Shown: piece after piece, positions 20,420 to 33,370 of the stretch | Layout: each line of letters starts with the position of its first letter | How positions within the stretch are numbered: the first letter of the stretch is position 1 | NCBI GenBank assembly: GCA_034766995.1 | Contig: CM068320.1 | Span: 9,645,001 to 9,709,000, forward strand | Source of the DNA: Acanthacorydalis orientalis | Taxonomy: Eukaryota; Arthropoda; Insecta; Megaloptera; Corydalidae | Direction of reading: 5' to 3' | DNA: 64,000 nt | Translations under genes and position numbers: made by a program | Notes under the pieces: generated by a model | Database searches by the model: none | Told to the model about the DNA's origin: nothing | Seen by the model: the letters and a program-made list of their open reading frames with translations, nothing else

Positions 20420-21544
20420 TTAAAATTATTAACTAAATTGCGTTCCGCCAGATTAGCGATTCCTCTCTGGAAGTCAGTTTCTTCGAGGTCCTCAAAATAG
20501 TCGTTTGTGAACCCTATCGCCTATTAATTTGACCAAAATCGTTTTCCAGCCAGGAAAATTTTGAATTCTGAGAAAAAATGAAAGTTCGAGGAAGTCAAAT
20601 CAAGCGAATACGGTGGATGCGGAAGGATTTCAAACATCGATTCGAACAATTTTTACTCAGCGACAACGCTTGAATGAGCTGGTGCATTATTGTGGTGAAA
20701 CAACACCTTTTTCTTGGCCATTCTGGGACTTTTTTCCACGACCGCTACCTTCTACTTATACAAAAGTGCTACACAGTATTGACCAGGAACTGTTTTCCTT
20801 TCTGAAAATAGTCGATCAACAGAATTCCTTTCGCATCACAGAAAACTGACTCCATCATCTTTCCAGCCGAGTGAACTGCCTTGGCCTTCAACAGATCAGT
20901 TTCACAGTGTTCAATCCACTGTTTTCATTGAGTTTTCAATTGTAATGTGTAATGGTGAATCGTAGTTTCATCCATGGTCAAAACGCCACATGAAATAAGT
21001 TGGATTCTTCTTAAACAGTCCCAAGAAGTCTGTTGATGTTCGCGTACAAACTTACTTTTGCTATGCAGTGAGCAAACGAGGCACTCATTTTTCCGAAAGA
21101 TTTTTCATACGCAAATTGAAACGCGTTTGTTCAAAACCATATGGACTTTGTCGATGATTTCTGGCGTGACAGCTGTTCTTGGACGTCCTGAGCGTGGTGC
21201 ATATTCGATGCTCGTTCTACCACATTTAAATTCATTCACTTAAAGTCGACCGGCTTCATAGGAAGGACAAGAATCACTCAATATAAGAAATATCCCCTCA
21301 TAGATTTTCTTCGCTGTTTTTTCTTCCAAAAAAGAAGTGAATCACATTCCGAGTTTACTTTTATCATTTTACACTTTCGCACGGAACGCTTGTGTTAAAA
21401 CAACTGTCAAACGAAGAATTAATGGCCGAATGAGTTGCAACTTCGCATGCGTTACTAAAAGGGTTGAAACTATATAATAACATACACAATTCCACCTCTC
21501 TTTCAGTGAGTACACGATCCAAGTTACTCTTCAAACCGCCCTCG
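20420..21544 (-). mobile_element. Mariner family M2, copy 1, decayed
   Basis: The right (5') end in reverse complement is GAGGGCGGTTTGAAGAGTAA. It is shared, with changes, by the copy at 46781-47968, and the two copies align along nearly their whole length. On the minus strand one reads a GRPRTAVTPEIIDKV linker/HTH segment near 21140-21180 and VLTMDETTIHHYTLQLK near 20940-20985 (first catalytic aspartate). The second and third aspartate motifs are blurred. The 3' end is not clearly preserved. Confidence 0.75.
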
Positions 21545-21863
21545 ATCTTTCAAGTATACATTGTATTTTAGTTTCTATAATTAATTCACTCTATTATAAA
21601 TTATGTGTTAGTACAGTGTTTACTATAAAGAGTTTTTCATTATAATAATATTGTACTTTAATACTCAAAGATAAATTTTAATAACAATTTATTAAATACA
21701 GATACGCATCGAATTTATTATTTGAATGTGGGAAAGAATGTTACTCAACAAGTGAAGATAAATACTTAAAATCTATAAATGTCTTCTTATTGTCAAGTGT
21801 ATAAAGAATATTTTTTCAAATTCACATAAATTCAATATTCATTCGGACTACATTTCCGAATGA

Positions 21864-21875
21864 TACATACATACA

Positions 21876-21917
<42 letters not shown>
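21864..21917. repeat. (ACAT)n(TA)n microsatellite
   Basis: ACATACATACAT then TA repeats. Confidence 0.95.
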
Positions 21918-21920
<3 letters not shown>

Positions 21921-22299
21921 ATATGCAATTGACTTTTATTTTAATAAGAAAAACACATTTTCTAAAGTAAAATGGTAGCATTCAAATAATGCGATACAAC
22001 TGGATAAAAAATAAATAAATGGGGTGTTCATTTACTAACATATAAGTACGGGTAAGAATTTCAGACTCGCCTTAGATAAAAATGTGAGATGGACAAAAAA
22101 GATGATTACAACGAAATTCTTGTCTTGCCCTTAGTTATACACAGTGTATCTCTGGCCTTGTAGGTGTGCTATAATCTCTCAGATGCATCTGCATGTTTTC
22201 AAATGACAACATCTAAACAATAAGTACTTTAAATATATACATTGATGGTTCATTCCATGTGGTTTGCATATACTTAAAAAAAAGTATATTTCTTGTATA

Positions 22300-22305
22300 T
22301 GTATG

Positions 22306-22363
<58 letters not shown>
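22300..22363. repeat. (TA)n microsatellite
   Basis: GTATGTATGT leads into TA repeats with one ACATA interruption. Confidence 0.95.
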
Positions 22364-22518
22364 AACTAGGAGTTAAACAATTTATATATCAAAAAATTTG
22401 AAAAATTAACCCTATTATGAGTGTTCGCGCTAATTTCTTAATAAGTATATAAAAAATCAATATTGACAAAAAAATTGAAAAAATTTAATTAATGTCACAG
22501 TAGAGAAAAATTATTTAA

Positions 22519-22718
22519 CCCATTAAGCGCCGCTGTTGCGGATACGTAACATTAATTTGGGACATTTTTTTCTCTGCTAAAAATATTTTCTTTCAAAACT
22601 TTTTTATAAAACAGTAAACACTGATTCAATAGCCATAGAACTACATTATTAATTTTTTCGACTTTTGCGAAAGTGAGGAAAAAAGCGGAATAGATGTGGA
22701 CTTTGTAAGAGACAGACC

Positions 22719-22750
<32 letters not shown>

Positions 22751-23065
22751 GTGTCTGTGTGTAAAAATTGCAACGTTTTTCTCCACAGCAAGTGTTTTAG
22801 TAACTATCACAGTATTTGATTCGGATTTTAATAAATAAGTGAATTTGAAACTAAAAAGAGACTAGTTTTTATTCACTTTTGAATATTTTTTTTGATAATG
22901 CTCGCATTAGTCGTCGCTGTTTCGATACAAAACCTTTCCCTGTGGAAGACCAACATTTTTTAATTTTTTCTTTCTAACGCCAGATTAATCAGAAGGGACT
23001 TAGAACCAAAACATATTAAGCGTTTTCGAAAATTCGTACTACTTTAAGTAGCGGCGTTTAATGGG
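22519..23065. mobile_element. piggyBac-type MITE with TTAA duplications
   Basis: The left end is CCCATTAAGCGCCGCT. The right end read inverted is CCCATTAAACGCCGCT, one mismatch in 16. Each end is immediately flanked by TTAA (22515-22518 and 23066-23069). TTAA target duplication plus a CCC start is the hallmark of piggyBac-type elements. The interior of 547 bases has no transposase frame and contains a TA/GT microsatellite (22719-22761). Confidence 0.85.
22719..22761. repeat. (TA)n(TG)n microsatellite inside the piggyBac-type MITE
   Basis: TA repeats followed by TGTGTG units, read as Thr-His and Ile-Tyr in a spurious frame. Confidence 0.9.
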
Positions 23066-23225
23066 TTAAATAAATAGGCATGTACCTATTAAAATTTACT
23101 ACAATTACAATATTGTGTATGATTTGAAAAAGAATGAAAATAAAATAGAAAAAAATGAAAATTAAATTTAGAAAATTAAGTAAAAAAGGTATTACATTCC
23201 ATAAAACTACGAAATACTTTACAAT

Positions 23226-23227
<2 letters not shown>

Positions 23228-23273
<46 letters not shown>

Positions 23274-23289
23274 CATACATATATATATG

Positions 23290-23340
<51 letters not shown>

Positions 23341-23357
23341 ATATATATATATATATG

Positions 23358-23401
<44 letters not shown>
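23228..23401. repeat. Long compound (TA)n array, self-complementary
   Basis: Three TA blocks are separated by ACATACATA / TATGTATGT segments that are complementary to each other, so the 174-base tract can form large cruciforms. All ORFs through it are Ile-Tyr repeats and not genes. Confidence 0.95.
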
Positions 23402-23404
<3 letters not shown>

Positions 23405-23695
23405 CCACACAAACTGTAATTATTTTTACATTTGACAGCCGTAGTCATCCTTAAATATTTCCGTTCTACTTTAAATCATAATTTAGCATTCGCCAAGAAT
23501 ATACGAATTAGCAATCAGTATTTGTTTCATTTTTTATTCTTCACTTTTCATGCGTCATGAAAAATATAAATAAATGGTACTTTACTATTGATAAGATATT
23601 TATTTTCAAATTAATTATGTTATTCGTAAATATCTGTCATTTCTAATTTAAAAAGATATTACGAAATCTTACTTTAAGATCTTTCTATGAGTTTA

Positions 23696-24962
23696 CACGA
23701 GGGCAGTTCGAAAAGTTCGCTGCATAACTATGAAAGAATATAAATTGTGTTTTTAAATTACTTTTATTTTTCAATATGGTCTCCCTGAACTTCAATGCAT
23801 TTCATCGAGCGATAATCCAGTGCTTCTATGTCGTCTCGGAAATCATTTTTATTGGACGTCCTCGACATAGTGATTCACTGTTGCAATCAGTTCTTCATCT
23901 GATGAAAATCGCCTACCACTGAGGATTTTTTTATGTTTTGGAAACAGATGGAAAAGTGAGGAGGACCAAACCTGGAAAATAGGATGGATCGGGCAGCAAG
24001 TCATACTTCAATACAGCGTGCTTCGCCATGAATGCAACCCTTATATGGGGACGTGCATTCTTCTGATGGAAAATGATTTTTTTCTTTAATAAACCAGGTA
24101 TTTTCTCACAAAATGTTTGATCGAGTCTATCCAAAAGTTTAGCATAATACTCTCCCGTTATCGTTTCACTCTATGAAAGGTAGTTAATTAGCAGGGTCTC
24201 TTTAGCATCCCAAAAATGAAGCCATAACTTTTCCAGCAGACAAAATTGATTTTTTCTTTGGTGGCGTATAATCACCATGCTTCCGTTACTTTGACTCTGG
24301 AGTGAATGGACAATCTAAGTCTCATCAGTAGTCACAAATCGCCGGATAAAGTCAGTCGTATCCCTTTTAAATCGATCCAAACAATCTTGGGAAATTCGTA
24401 CTTGAATGCGTTTATGATCAATTGTCAGCAAACGTGGCACCCATCTTACCGACAGCTTTTTCATACCTACCTCTTCAGTTAGGATGATGTGATGCACGCG
24501 TTCATCTGAGACATACACAACTCTAGTAATTTGGGACACCTTCAATCGCCGATCCTGTAAGACAATATCGTGCACTTTGTGGATGTTTTCTTTTGTCGTT
24601 GCAGTTTTCGGACTATGCGGGTTATCTTCTAAGCTTCCACGGTCACATTTAAATTCAGCTGCCCACTTCTTTACGGTTGTATACGAAGGTGCACTATTAC
24701 TCACTACATTTTTCATCTCATTAAAGATTTCTATTAGCATTAAGCAAACTTCTTTTTATTACAGCACGATATTCAATTTTATATATTTCAACAGCACATA
24801 AAGAGCTTTATTTAAATTGATGTTTGCAACAAACTGCTTGACATATTAATTATAGACTTTGAGGTTATGTACAAGATAGATATCGCTTTGTAATGCGCCA
24901 CAAATATTTGAAATATTACCGCCTCTTATATGTTAGGCCGCGAACTTTCCAAATCACCCTCA
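23696..24962 (-). mobile_element. Mariner element, full length, inactive
   Basis: The left end CACGAGGGCAGTTCGAAAAG and the right end (reverse complement TGAGGGTGATTTGGAAAGTT) each abut TA. The span of 1267 bases is full length. The minus strand encodes a transposase in at least three frames. The ends resemble those of the mariner at 14918-15686, so the two belong to neighbouring lineages. Confidence 0.88.
23931..24740 (-). pseudogene. Mariner transposase with lost second catalytic Asp
   Basis: The 5' frame (24315-24740, 141 codons) holds both N-terminal HTH motifs, with a VSQITRVVYVSDERVHHIL-like second HTH, then SVRWVPRLLT and FIRRFVTTDET (first catalytic aspartate). A frameshift region follows. 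The second frame (23931-24134) reads IIFHQKNARPHIRVAF, where HQDN is expected, so the second catalytic aspartate is now lysine. The third motif, SYFPGLVLLTF, is also damaged by a shift. The protein would bind DNA at best. Confidence 0.85.
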
Positions 24963-24978
24963 TACATACATACACACA

Positions 24979-24980
<2 letters not shown>

Positions 24981-25033
<53 letters not shown>
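24981..25033. repeat. (TA)n microsatellite
   Basis: A TA tract 18 bases beyond the right end of the mariner. Confidence 0.95.
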
Positions 25034-25036
<3 letters not shown>

Positions 25037-25039
25037 AGA

Positions 25040-27060
25040 CATACACATCGCACATGCTTCATAGTAAACGAGTTTTATTGACAACAAGTTGAGTGACTTT
25101 TACTCTTTATAAATGGATTAACTAATTGCCCCCGCATCGCACTGTGTATTACTTTTATATATAACATTATTCCTTACAAAATTATTAAATTATTTTCTAT
25201 TCAACAATCTGAGGATGGCCAATTAAAAAATTAACCATTTTCTCGCCGATATGAAAGTAAACTCTTAATAGTTACATGTTTTCTGTTTTTGAAAAACTAA
25301 TATCGCAGGTAAATTTCAATTTTCATGACGTTTTAAGAAAATCTTTACAACGTCGATGATTGAAATATAAAATAGGTGATTTGTGAAACATAAATCACTA
25401 ATTTATAGAACTTTACACTGCAAAAATTATAACTGAAATGATATCTCTTATAAGGGCGCAAATAAATTATTTACTTTTTGTATATTTTTTTTATTTAATT
25501 TCATTTTTTCGTAAACACAAACTACATGTATAGAGTTGTAATGCTGAAGTATTGTTACATATTTTGATAAACAAATCAAACGATTTTCAAAAAAAAAACG
25601 TGATGTTTATATTGATAATATTTTACACATAAAACATTTAAAAATAACAACTATTATTATATTTATTCTGTTTTAAAATTGAAAAAAAAACGTCGAATCA
25701 TTGGTGTAAGCCTAATATCAAAAATAGAAAAATGCAAATAAATGATTGCATAGCATGAAGTCAATTTAATAATATATGTTTTATTTTCCATTCTTCTGCA
25801 AATAACATCTCCATCAATCATTGTAATTAATTCAGCCGCGTTACTATAATATTCGTATGATTATTTTCTTTTTTATGCCGTTCCCATTTTTTTTTTATAT
25901 TTGTACATAATGCCGTAAAGTTGAAGTTATTTTTATATCGTTATCAGAGCTTCTCGGTTACCATATCAAGTCGACATTTTATAAAAATAGAAATAACAGT
26001 AGTAATTGCGTGGGGGTTTTAGAGGGCGTAGATTACATTTTACACGTACTTTTGTCGCACGGCGGCAATCATTTATAAGTATTTTTAAATGAGTATATGC
26101 TTATTTAAATATTTCTAAATATAAACTTTGTAATCATACATTATATATATATATATACATATATACATATAAATAAATCAACTCGCGTAAGTAAATATAT
26201 TTAATTGCTCGATACTGATAAACGAAAAAAAAAACAAATATAAATTAAATGGATTACTCTATTGACAATAAGATAAGATTGTCTTTTAAAATAGAAATTA
26301 ATAAATTAATAAGACAAATACGCAATAAAGAGCATTTCGATATTAAATATCGCTGCAATATATTAGAAACTTCATGCATTTTAAATACAACTCTAATATA
26401 TTACAATAACTTTACTAGAGATGAAAAAATCGTATCAATTTTATTTATAATTCGTTTTTATTACTAATTAAATTGCTATTAATTTACATTTCAATAAATA
26501 TTAAACTGAAGACTTTCAAAACGAATGAACTGTATGTCTGAATCAAATAAATATTGTAACAATAATTCTGAGACTTCAATTATATTTTAAGAGATTATTA
26601 GATTTTTTGTTAAATATTTTTTATGTATCACAATTGAGATATCTATTAAGTAATCTTTACATTTATCCCAAACAATACATTAATAGTACGAAATAATGTA
26701 ATAAAATTACAATATCGCTTGTTACAACTTTTATTAAATTTGAGGAGTATTTATTATTCAGTTAAATGACTTGAAATTTATTTTGTTAAAGTTACTCAAA
26801 TCCAGTTTTACTAAAGTAATGCTTTATAGTATCTATGAAATACACTAAACACCATTTAATGGACTACAAAATACATGTATCATTTTTTAAATCAAACTCT
26901 ATAACGTTTGTGCTCAGTATTAACATATTAGAAGTCAAAATGAACGTCTTAAAACACACTGCATTTTTAAGACAACTTTATTTTAATCCAACGCGTTCAA
27001 TGTAAAGCATAATACGATGTTTTTACTTTATTCTAAGATGGAAATCATCGCACACTCTTA
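25040..27060. other. No gene recognised
   Basis: AT-rich sequence. One 72-codon Lys/Ile-rich frame (26249-26467) and a small TA stretch (26140-26172) are present; neither suggests a gene. Confidence 0.55.
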
Positions 27061-27474
27061 AGTTGGCCCATAGCCAAAGCGTCATATTCGCGGGGAAAAA
27101 ATTTTTTATGCCAAATTTGGTGAGGGTTCGCGCTCATAGAAAAGATTTTTTTCGCGCGTGGAAACGTTTTTAATCATCAAGGTAAACTGATTAGGAATAT
27201 TCTCACAATGATTTTCTATGACTTTCAAATATCCGAAAATCGTAGATTTTGTTAAGGAGAGGGGGTAAACGGAGCAATCAGAGGGTGAAGACCTCATGGG
27301 CCACCCCTGACTACGGGTTTGTTTTAAGGATACGTGTTTGCGATATCATTACATGTTTTTATAGTTATTTATTACAATTTAAAAAAACGGTCTTATTATC
27401 ACTGTTTGCAAAATATCTATGAACAATTAACTTTTTGCTTATATATATATATATATAAGCAAATTAATTCTGTG

Positions 27475-27895
27475 CTTTTTTTTATGGAAAATGAATATAC
27501 GGAAAAATGGAATACATTCGACCTTCAAAATATCGTCCATTATTGTGTACAACTTTGATCCATCTATCGGGTAACTGCCGAATCCCTTGTTGAAAAAAAG
27601 GTGGCTTTGCGTCGATGAAAGCGTTATGCATTTCCGGACATATTCCACTGTTTTAGCATTTTTTGCATGCTTTATGCGTCACAGCACCTTCACACAAAGC
27701 TAAACAAATCATTCCAGCAGATTCGGTAGCATTTTTTTTCAACTGTAAATCGAAAAGTATCTAATTCGTAATGTGCTGCTTTTCGAATGCCATCGTGTTC
27801 ACTACTGTTTTGTTAAGTTATGTCAACTGTTTGGCCAAGATATATAGATTTTTTTAAATGTTAAGGTTGGTACTTAAAAATCCTAAAACGACCAG
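27475..27895 (-). mobile_element. Rearranged mariner derivative, N- and C-terminal pieces only
   Basis: The minus strand starts with a probable end (CTGGTCGTTTTAGGATTTTT from about 27895). It then has a frame beginning MAFEKQHITN near 27793, with an HTH-like GMICLALCEGAVTHKACKKC segment. The next segment is already the transposase C-terminus, QGIRQLPDRWIKVV and NGRYFEGRMY (27520-27600). The catalytic middle of the protein is missing, so this is an internal deletion copy of a mariner-type element distinct from the five-copy family. The left boundary is not identified. Confidence 0.65.
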
Positions 27896-27899
27896 AAAA

Positions 27900-28830
27900 T
27901 ATTTAAATTTAAAACACTGTTATGGTTGATTCAATGTGAAAGCACTGAATTAATTTTTACAATCGAATTATATAAACAACATATGTATACAATACATAAA
28001 TGCACATAAGTACAGGTTTTTATATAGGTATTTTTTGTATTTATCGTACTAAATGTACAGTAAACATAGTTGTATTGGTCATCGAGCCATAATTTTTTTT
28101 CAAAACGAACGTGCACATCTAGACATAAAGACAAATATACCAACGCATACAGAAACGGTGCAAGTTTTATAACTTGATGGCACCGGAAACCGAAATGAAT
28201 AACTTATTGCCGACGACACTTCCGCTCGTGCCTTCTCGCATGAAGGATGTGCATAATTATTCAAAACTATCTAAGAGTATGTAACAGAAGTATAGAAAAG
28301 ACGAAAACTCGTACGCTAATTGTGTATAAAATAAACAATGAACGTATTTTTAAGGTTTCACTACAATACATTCTATAATCATAATTAGTCATACTTCTTC
28401 TTAAATGGGTTATACGTACGTATTTAAATACATGGATATTTTGTATTTTTCTTTGACTTATGAATATCGATACGATATTTAGAAAAAATATATATTTTGG
28501 GTAAAAAATGTAAACGCATTGGCGTTTTTTGCATAGAATATTTAGTTTCGGCAAAACTATTATATTTCATATCATGTGCTTCTCTAAAAAAAAATGTATA
28601 TTTTCGGTTAGAAAAGTGTATACAATGAAATCTATGACATTATGAAGTTATAATTTTCTAAATAAAATTAATCGTTAAAATATGGTTTAAAACTATGGAT
28701 TATTGACTTCACTCATTCATATTTGCACAGGGCGAATTAATTACTCTGTTCTTAATATTTTATCCTAGTGGAATAAAGTAAGCAATAGACTTATTTAAAA
28801 AAATAGTTCATTACTTTAATATTGTATCAA
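27900..28830. other. No gene recognised
   Basis: Mostly AT-rich. A slightly more balanced stretch at 28155-28260 has no recognisable frame. Confidence 0.55.
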
Positions 28831-28835
28831 CTATG

Positions 28836-28843
28836 TATATATT

Positions 28844-28891
<48 letters not shown>
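28836..28891. repeat. (TA)n microsatellite
   Basis: TA tract with one TTTG interruption. Confidence 0.95.
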
Positions 28892-28895
<4 letters not shown>

Positions 28896-28899
28896 TAAT

Positions 28900-29810
28900 A
28901 ACGATTAAACATTAAAAATCTTCATATAAGAATAAAAATAGCAAAGAAATAAAATATAGAAACTGCTCGAAATGAGTGAAGTTCAATAAAAATACCTCAT
29001 AAACAATATTGAAAAATACTAATTTTTAACTCACCTACTTTATAGAAAGTTTAGATAGTAAATCAGCTTACCTGAAAAATAAGAATGTTAATAAAATCGT
29101 ACATAAAACAATAAAATATTATGTAAAAATGGCATATATATACACACAATATCATGCTCAGTGAAATAGGATCAAGTCAAAAAATAACTATTTTACGCAG
29201 GAAAAATAGATATTTATTGTTTGTGTATGCGGTAAAATTTAGAAATTTTGATTCTTAAGATTGAGCACCAAAGATATATATATATATATATATATATAAT
29301 AATTTGACTACAAGTATATAATATCTACTGACAACGTACGTATCTCTTGAATTTTAATTTTTATTACTTTCCAGAAAAAAACCGCCGTAACAATTATTAT
29401 AAATAGGAAATACAAAAATATATATCTTGGATGTATTTTTGAAAAAAAAAAGATAATACTATTGACGAATAATTTTCTGAAAAAGTACATAATTATTTTT
29501 ATATTGTATAATAGGTTTATTCTATATTCTTTCATTAAAAATATTTTTTACGGTCATTTCAATCATTAGTGAATTCAAAATTCGACGAATGTTGACTACC
29601 AAGAAAACATTTTTTTTTTAAATAAAATAATGACAATCAGTTTAAAATTCATGATACAATAGTCAAAAATCATTTTTCAAAGAGATTTTTATCAATTATT
29701 TTTAAATATTCTCTCTTGAAACGATCAGGTCATTAGGAAATGATAAAGTATCATCACTACTGAATTTAGTGTTTATTGCCATATGTGCAAGTATGCCATT
29801 ATTTAACAAG

Positions 29811-29868
<58 letters not shown>

Positions 29869-30353
29869 GTGTGTGTATGTATGTTACACAATGTGCACGT
29901 GAATAAATAGTACTATGCAGTCCACATAACGAAATATAAATCTAGAATGACATTATTTCTCAGCCATTCATAACACAAAACGGTAAGGTAAATTAAACGT
30001 TAAAAGGTACTCAGTACTAAGAAATCAAATGTTGTATGCGTAACTGCACCATGACAAATAGTTCCGGAAGGGTGTTGGTCACTCCAAATTACACACAAAG
30101 CGATGTAGATACGGTTAATATTTACTGAAGCGGCGTGAGAATAGCGAAGGAAATGTCATGGTACAAAGACAAGATGTCCGCTGACTGAATGAATCAGTGC
30201 GTTTCGACATGGGAAAAAATACACGAGCACAAAGTAAGGAAATGTAAATGTTCTCGTCTCAATGATCGACAACAACATACTTGTCTTCATTCTACATGTA
30301 TCAATTAAATTAATTCATTTCACTATTTTATGGAATGACATTTTATAAAATCA

Positions 30354-30355
<2 letters not shown>
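28900..30355. other. No gene recognised; small microsatellites
   Basis: AT-rich DNA with (TA)n at 29275-29298 and (TA)n(CA)n(TA)n(TG)n at 29810-29884, the latter self-complementary. No coding signal. Confidence 0.55.

Positions 30356-30357
<2 letters not shown>

Positions 30358-30412
<55 letters not shown>
30358..30412. repeat. (TA)n microsatellite
   Basis: Uninterrupted TA tract. Confidence 0.95.
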
Positions 30413-30413
<1 letters not shown>

Positions 30414-30483
30414 CAGTTGCTGTTAATATTTTATTATGAAGAATAAATTCTGCTCCGAAGTACAATTTTATTAATAAGAATTT

Positions 30484-30560
30484 TCTATATAATAAAAACC
30501 CACATTTCTCGTCACTTTGTCTGTAGGACGAAGTCCATGGTGACGAGAATGGAATGTTCG
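30484..30560. repeat. Hairpin with transposon-end look
   Basis: TCTATATAATAAAAACC is followed by a stem of TTCTCGTCAC (30506-30515) and GTGACGAGAA (30540-30549), with an inner GGAC-GAA-GTCC hairpin. A TC start followed by TATAT and a TTTGTCTGT segment resembles some insect Helitron 5' ends. No matching 3' end was located, so this is tentative. Confidence 0.3.
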
Positions 30561-33319
30561 CTTTGTCAGCTCATAGGTTTCAAGTTTAATTCATTAAGTT
30601 TCGTCCTTAGGTATTTTTTATGTTTAAATATATTATGTTGTAAAAACCAATGAACAGTTTTTTTTTCTTTCTATGTTTCTTTCTACTTTCTCGTCAATTT
30701 TAACGGACTATATACTAATTTATAAATAAAAGCACGACTAAAAACATAATATTATAATATAAAAAAACAAAGGTTTAAGGTGGTATTTCCTATTCTTAAG
30801 AAAATTAGTAATAACACTTTTAAAATTCAGATAAAGACAATATTAATAAAGTTTCATTAAAATATTAAAAAAGTAAAAAATACTGTTTTACGCATAAACG
30901 CATATATTCATCAATATAAGAATTATACAAACTGTTTTAACCAAAAAGTAAGTGTAAAATCAAATTTACAATATCAGCTCGAATCAATCATGTACACACA
31001 GTTTTACTTACTGTTACTTGTAAATTTAATACATTATTTAAAAAAATAAACAAAAAAAAAACGAATAGGTTAACCTACCGCATATTACTTACAGAAAGTT
31101 TTTTTTAAAGAATTTTGAACTTTATTATACCTTATTGATTCGCTATAAACATAAATAGATGCATTTTTTTACTGCAATGTATATATTAAAAGAAAATGTT
31201 TTATAATAACAACACATTTCTTTGTAATCTCTTAAATTTTCGCAATAATCTGTACTAAAACAAAACGTAATGTCTAAGAGGTAGAATCACCCTTCTATTT
31301 AGTGCTGCGCTTGAAAATAACAGTTCGCATACGACATACTGAATGGCTACATCCCTTCAACAAATTCTTATCAGACCTCCAGGATATGAAACAATCCAAA
31401 GCATTTTCTATTTAATCAATCAGATGTAAGTCTTCGTAGTAACAGTGGCTTTTCCTCCACAATTATCTTTTTGTGTTAGTAGCCACGACCGTATGTGTTA
31501 ATAATACAAATATATTTCTAAATGAGAATAAACGAGCATTTCAATAAACTTTCAAAACGTAAAATAAAAGTTACTAAGAAAATCTTAGAAAAAATGTTTC
31601 TATATATTTTTATTTATTTTAGTGCTTGTTTCAAAATCAACTCTAATTAAAAATTAGAGGTAAACATTTTAATAATAAAATAGAGTAAAATAAAAATACC
31701 AATTCAAGCCAGATCCCCATGTATGTCCACTTGCATAAAATATGGAACCTACAAATATTTTGAAACATTTGACAAATACGTTTCTGTGTAAATAATAATA
31801 TACCTAATCCTTATAATTTTAAGTTTCGATAATCTATTATAACACATTATATTTGATATTTTACATATTTTGAAACCTACTGGTTAATGCTTTTACCTTA
31901 TACACAACAAGACTAAATCCAAACTCGTAACACATTGATAAATTCACAGATTTCCAACTGAATGACTGAAAATTTCCTTCAGTATGTATTAATCAATGCT
32001 AAACAGAAGCAACAAATATTTAATACATACTAATACAAAATCTAATATTACTTTTACAAACACTACACCTACTAACATCTTATAGTTAATATTCCATATA
32101 CCAATGATTGTCAATGTGTGTAGAGTATCTCCTCCTCCAGGAGGCGGTTTGAAATTTTTAGGGAGTCATAAGCTATCATATTGTTTATTGGGGTGTTGCT
32201 GTCATCAACCGAACACTGCTAAAATTCCGTACCAAGCAATTTTAATAAATTCAGAGCCCAATAGAATTAAATTAGTCGAGTCGCACGAAATATAAGAATG
32301 TCATTAAATTTATTAAATGAATATCTAATAAAAGTTATTAATATAATTTATAATATTCCTTCTTTGTATTAAAGTCACTGATCAATCAATGTGTGTCAAA
32401 TATTCTAATTTTTGTCAATTAAATATTATCGGATAATTTAAAATTTTATTTTTTCACATTTATATTCATCGAATATTTATAATGTACGTACTTTATTAAC
32501 GACTTAATTTAGTTAACAATGTGATCAATAAACATAATCCTATGTTACGATACTAAAACTTTAAATGTCCTGTTCTCATACAAATTAATCTTTTTTTCTA
32601 AACATAACACACGAATCCATTTTTTATCAATATAACAAAAATTTAGTCGTTTCAATCTTCTGAACATACATACACACATTAAAAGATTTTACTGCTTACT
32701 CATATTACTTAAATATACGAAAGCCAAATGTTAATATCATCAGCGTACTAAGAAGTTTTGAAATTCGATATTATGTTTCTATTTTTTGTGAACTGAAATT
32801 ATTTAATCGATGACATTGACCTTTTATGAAAAAAATGCAACTTATATGAGTACATACACGTAATGCATAATCATATATGAATGTATTCACACATATGATG
32901 TGTATTTTGCTGTACGTTATGAGCATGCGCACGCATCAAATGAATCGTAAGTTAAATCTATATACAGAGATTTATAAATAAAAATTCACTGAAACCGATT
33001 TTTACAAACAGAGAAAAATATTTAAAAACAACACAAAATTACTGTAAATAAACGTTTCAGGAAGAGACAGCGATTATGTATGTCTTCGAAAACAATTGTG
33101 TTATTATTTGTCTTACAACTTTATCCCGCATATCCAAAAATAACTACATCCTATAAACAATAGACCCTTAACTATCAAGTATTAAGCCTTCCAAGTTCAC
33201 GTAGCACGAAATTTACTAATTGTTTTATACACATAGATCTGAAAATATGTCAGAACTTGAATTAAAGTAGTCAATTGATGAGTATATCGTTAGAGCGCCT
33301 TATAACAGAAATACTATCT

Positions 33320-33320
<1 letters not shown>
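30560..33320. other. No gene recognised
   Basis: AT-rich sequence. A 63-codon frame (32104-32295) with a PPPGGG start is the only non-trivial frame and matches nothing I know. Confidence 0.55.

Positions 33321-33368
<48 letters not shown>
33321..33368. repeat. (TA)n microsatellite
   Basis: Uninterrupted TA tract. Confidence 0.95.

Positions 33369-33370
<2 letters not shown>

Noticed and set aside
23176..23448. Several 60-90 codon frames made of Ile and Tyr (also at 14667, 33977, 36884, 41625 and 58504)
   Set aside because: They are translations of (TA)n microsatellites and carry no protein information.
27065..27078. 14-base string TGGCCCATAGCCAA repeated at 58425-58438
   Set aside because: Flanking sequence does not match, and a few 14-base matches are expected by chance in 64 kb.
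32104..32295. 63-codon frame beginning with a PPPGGG motif, considered as a host exon
   Set aside because: No recognisable domain, no convincing splice sites and no conservation evidence from this sequence alone.
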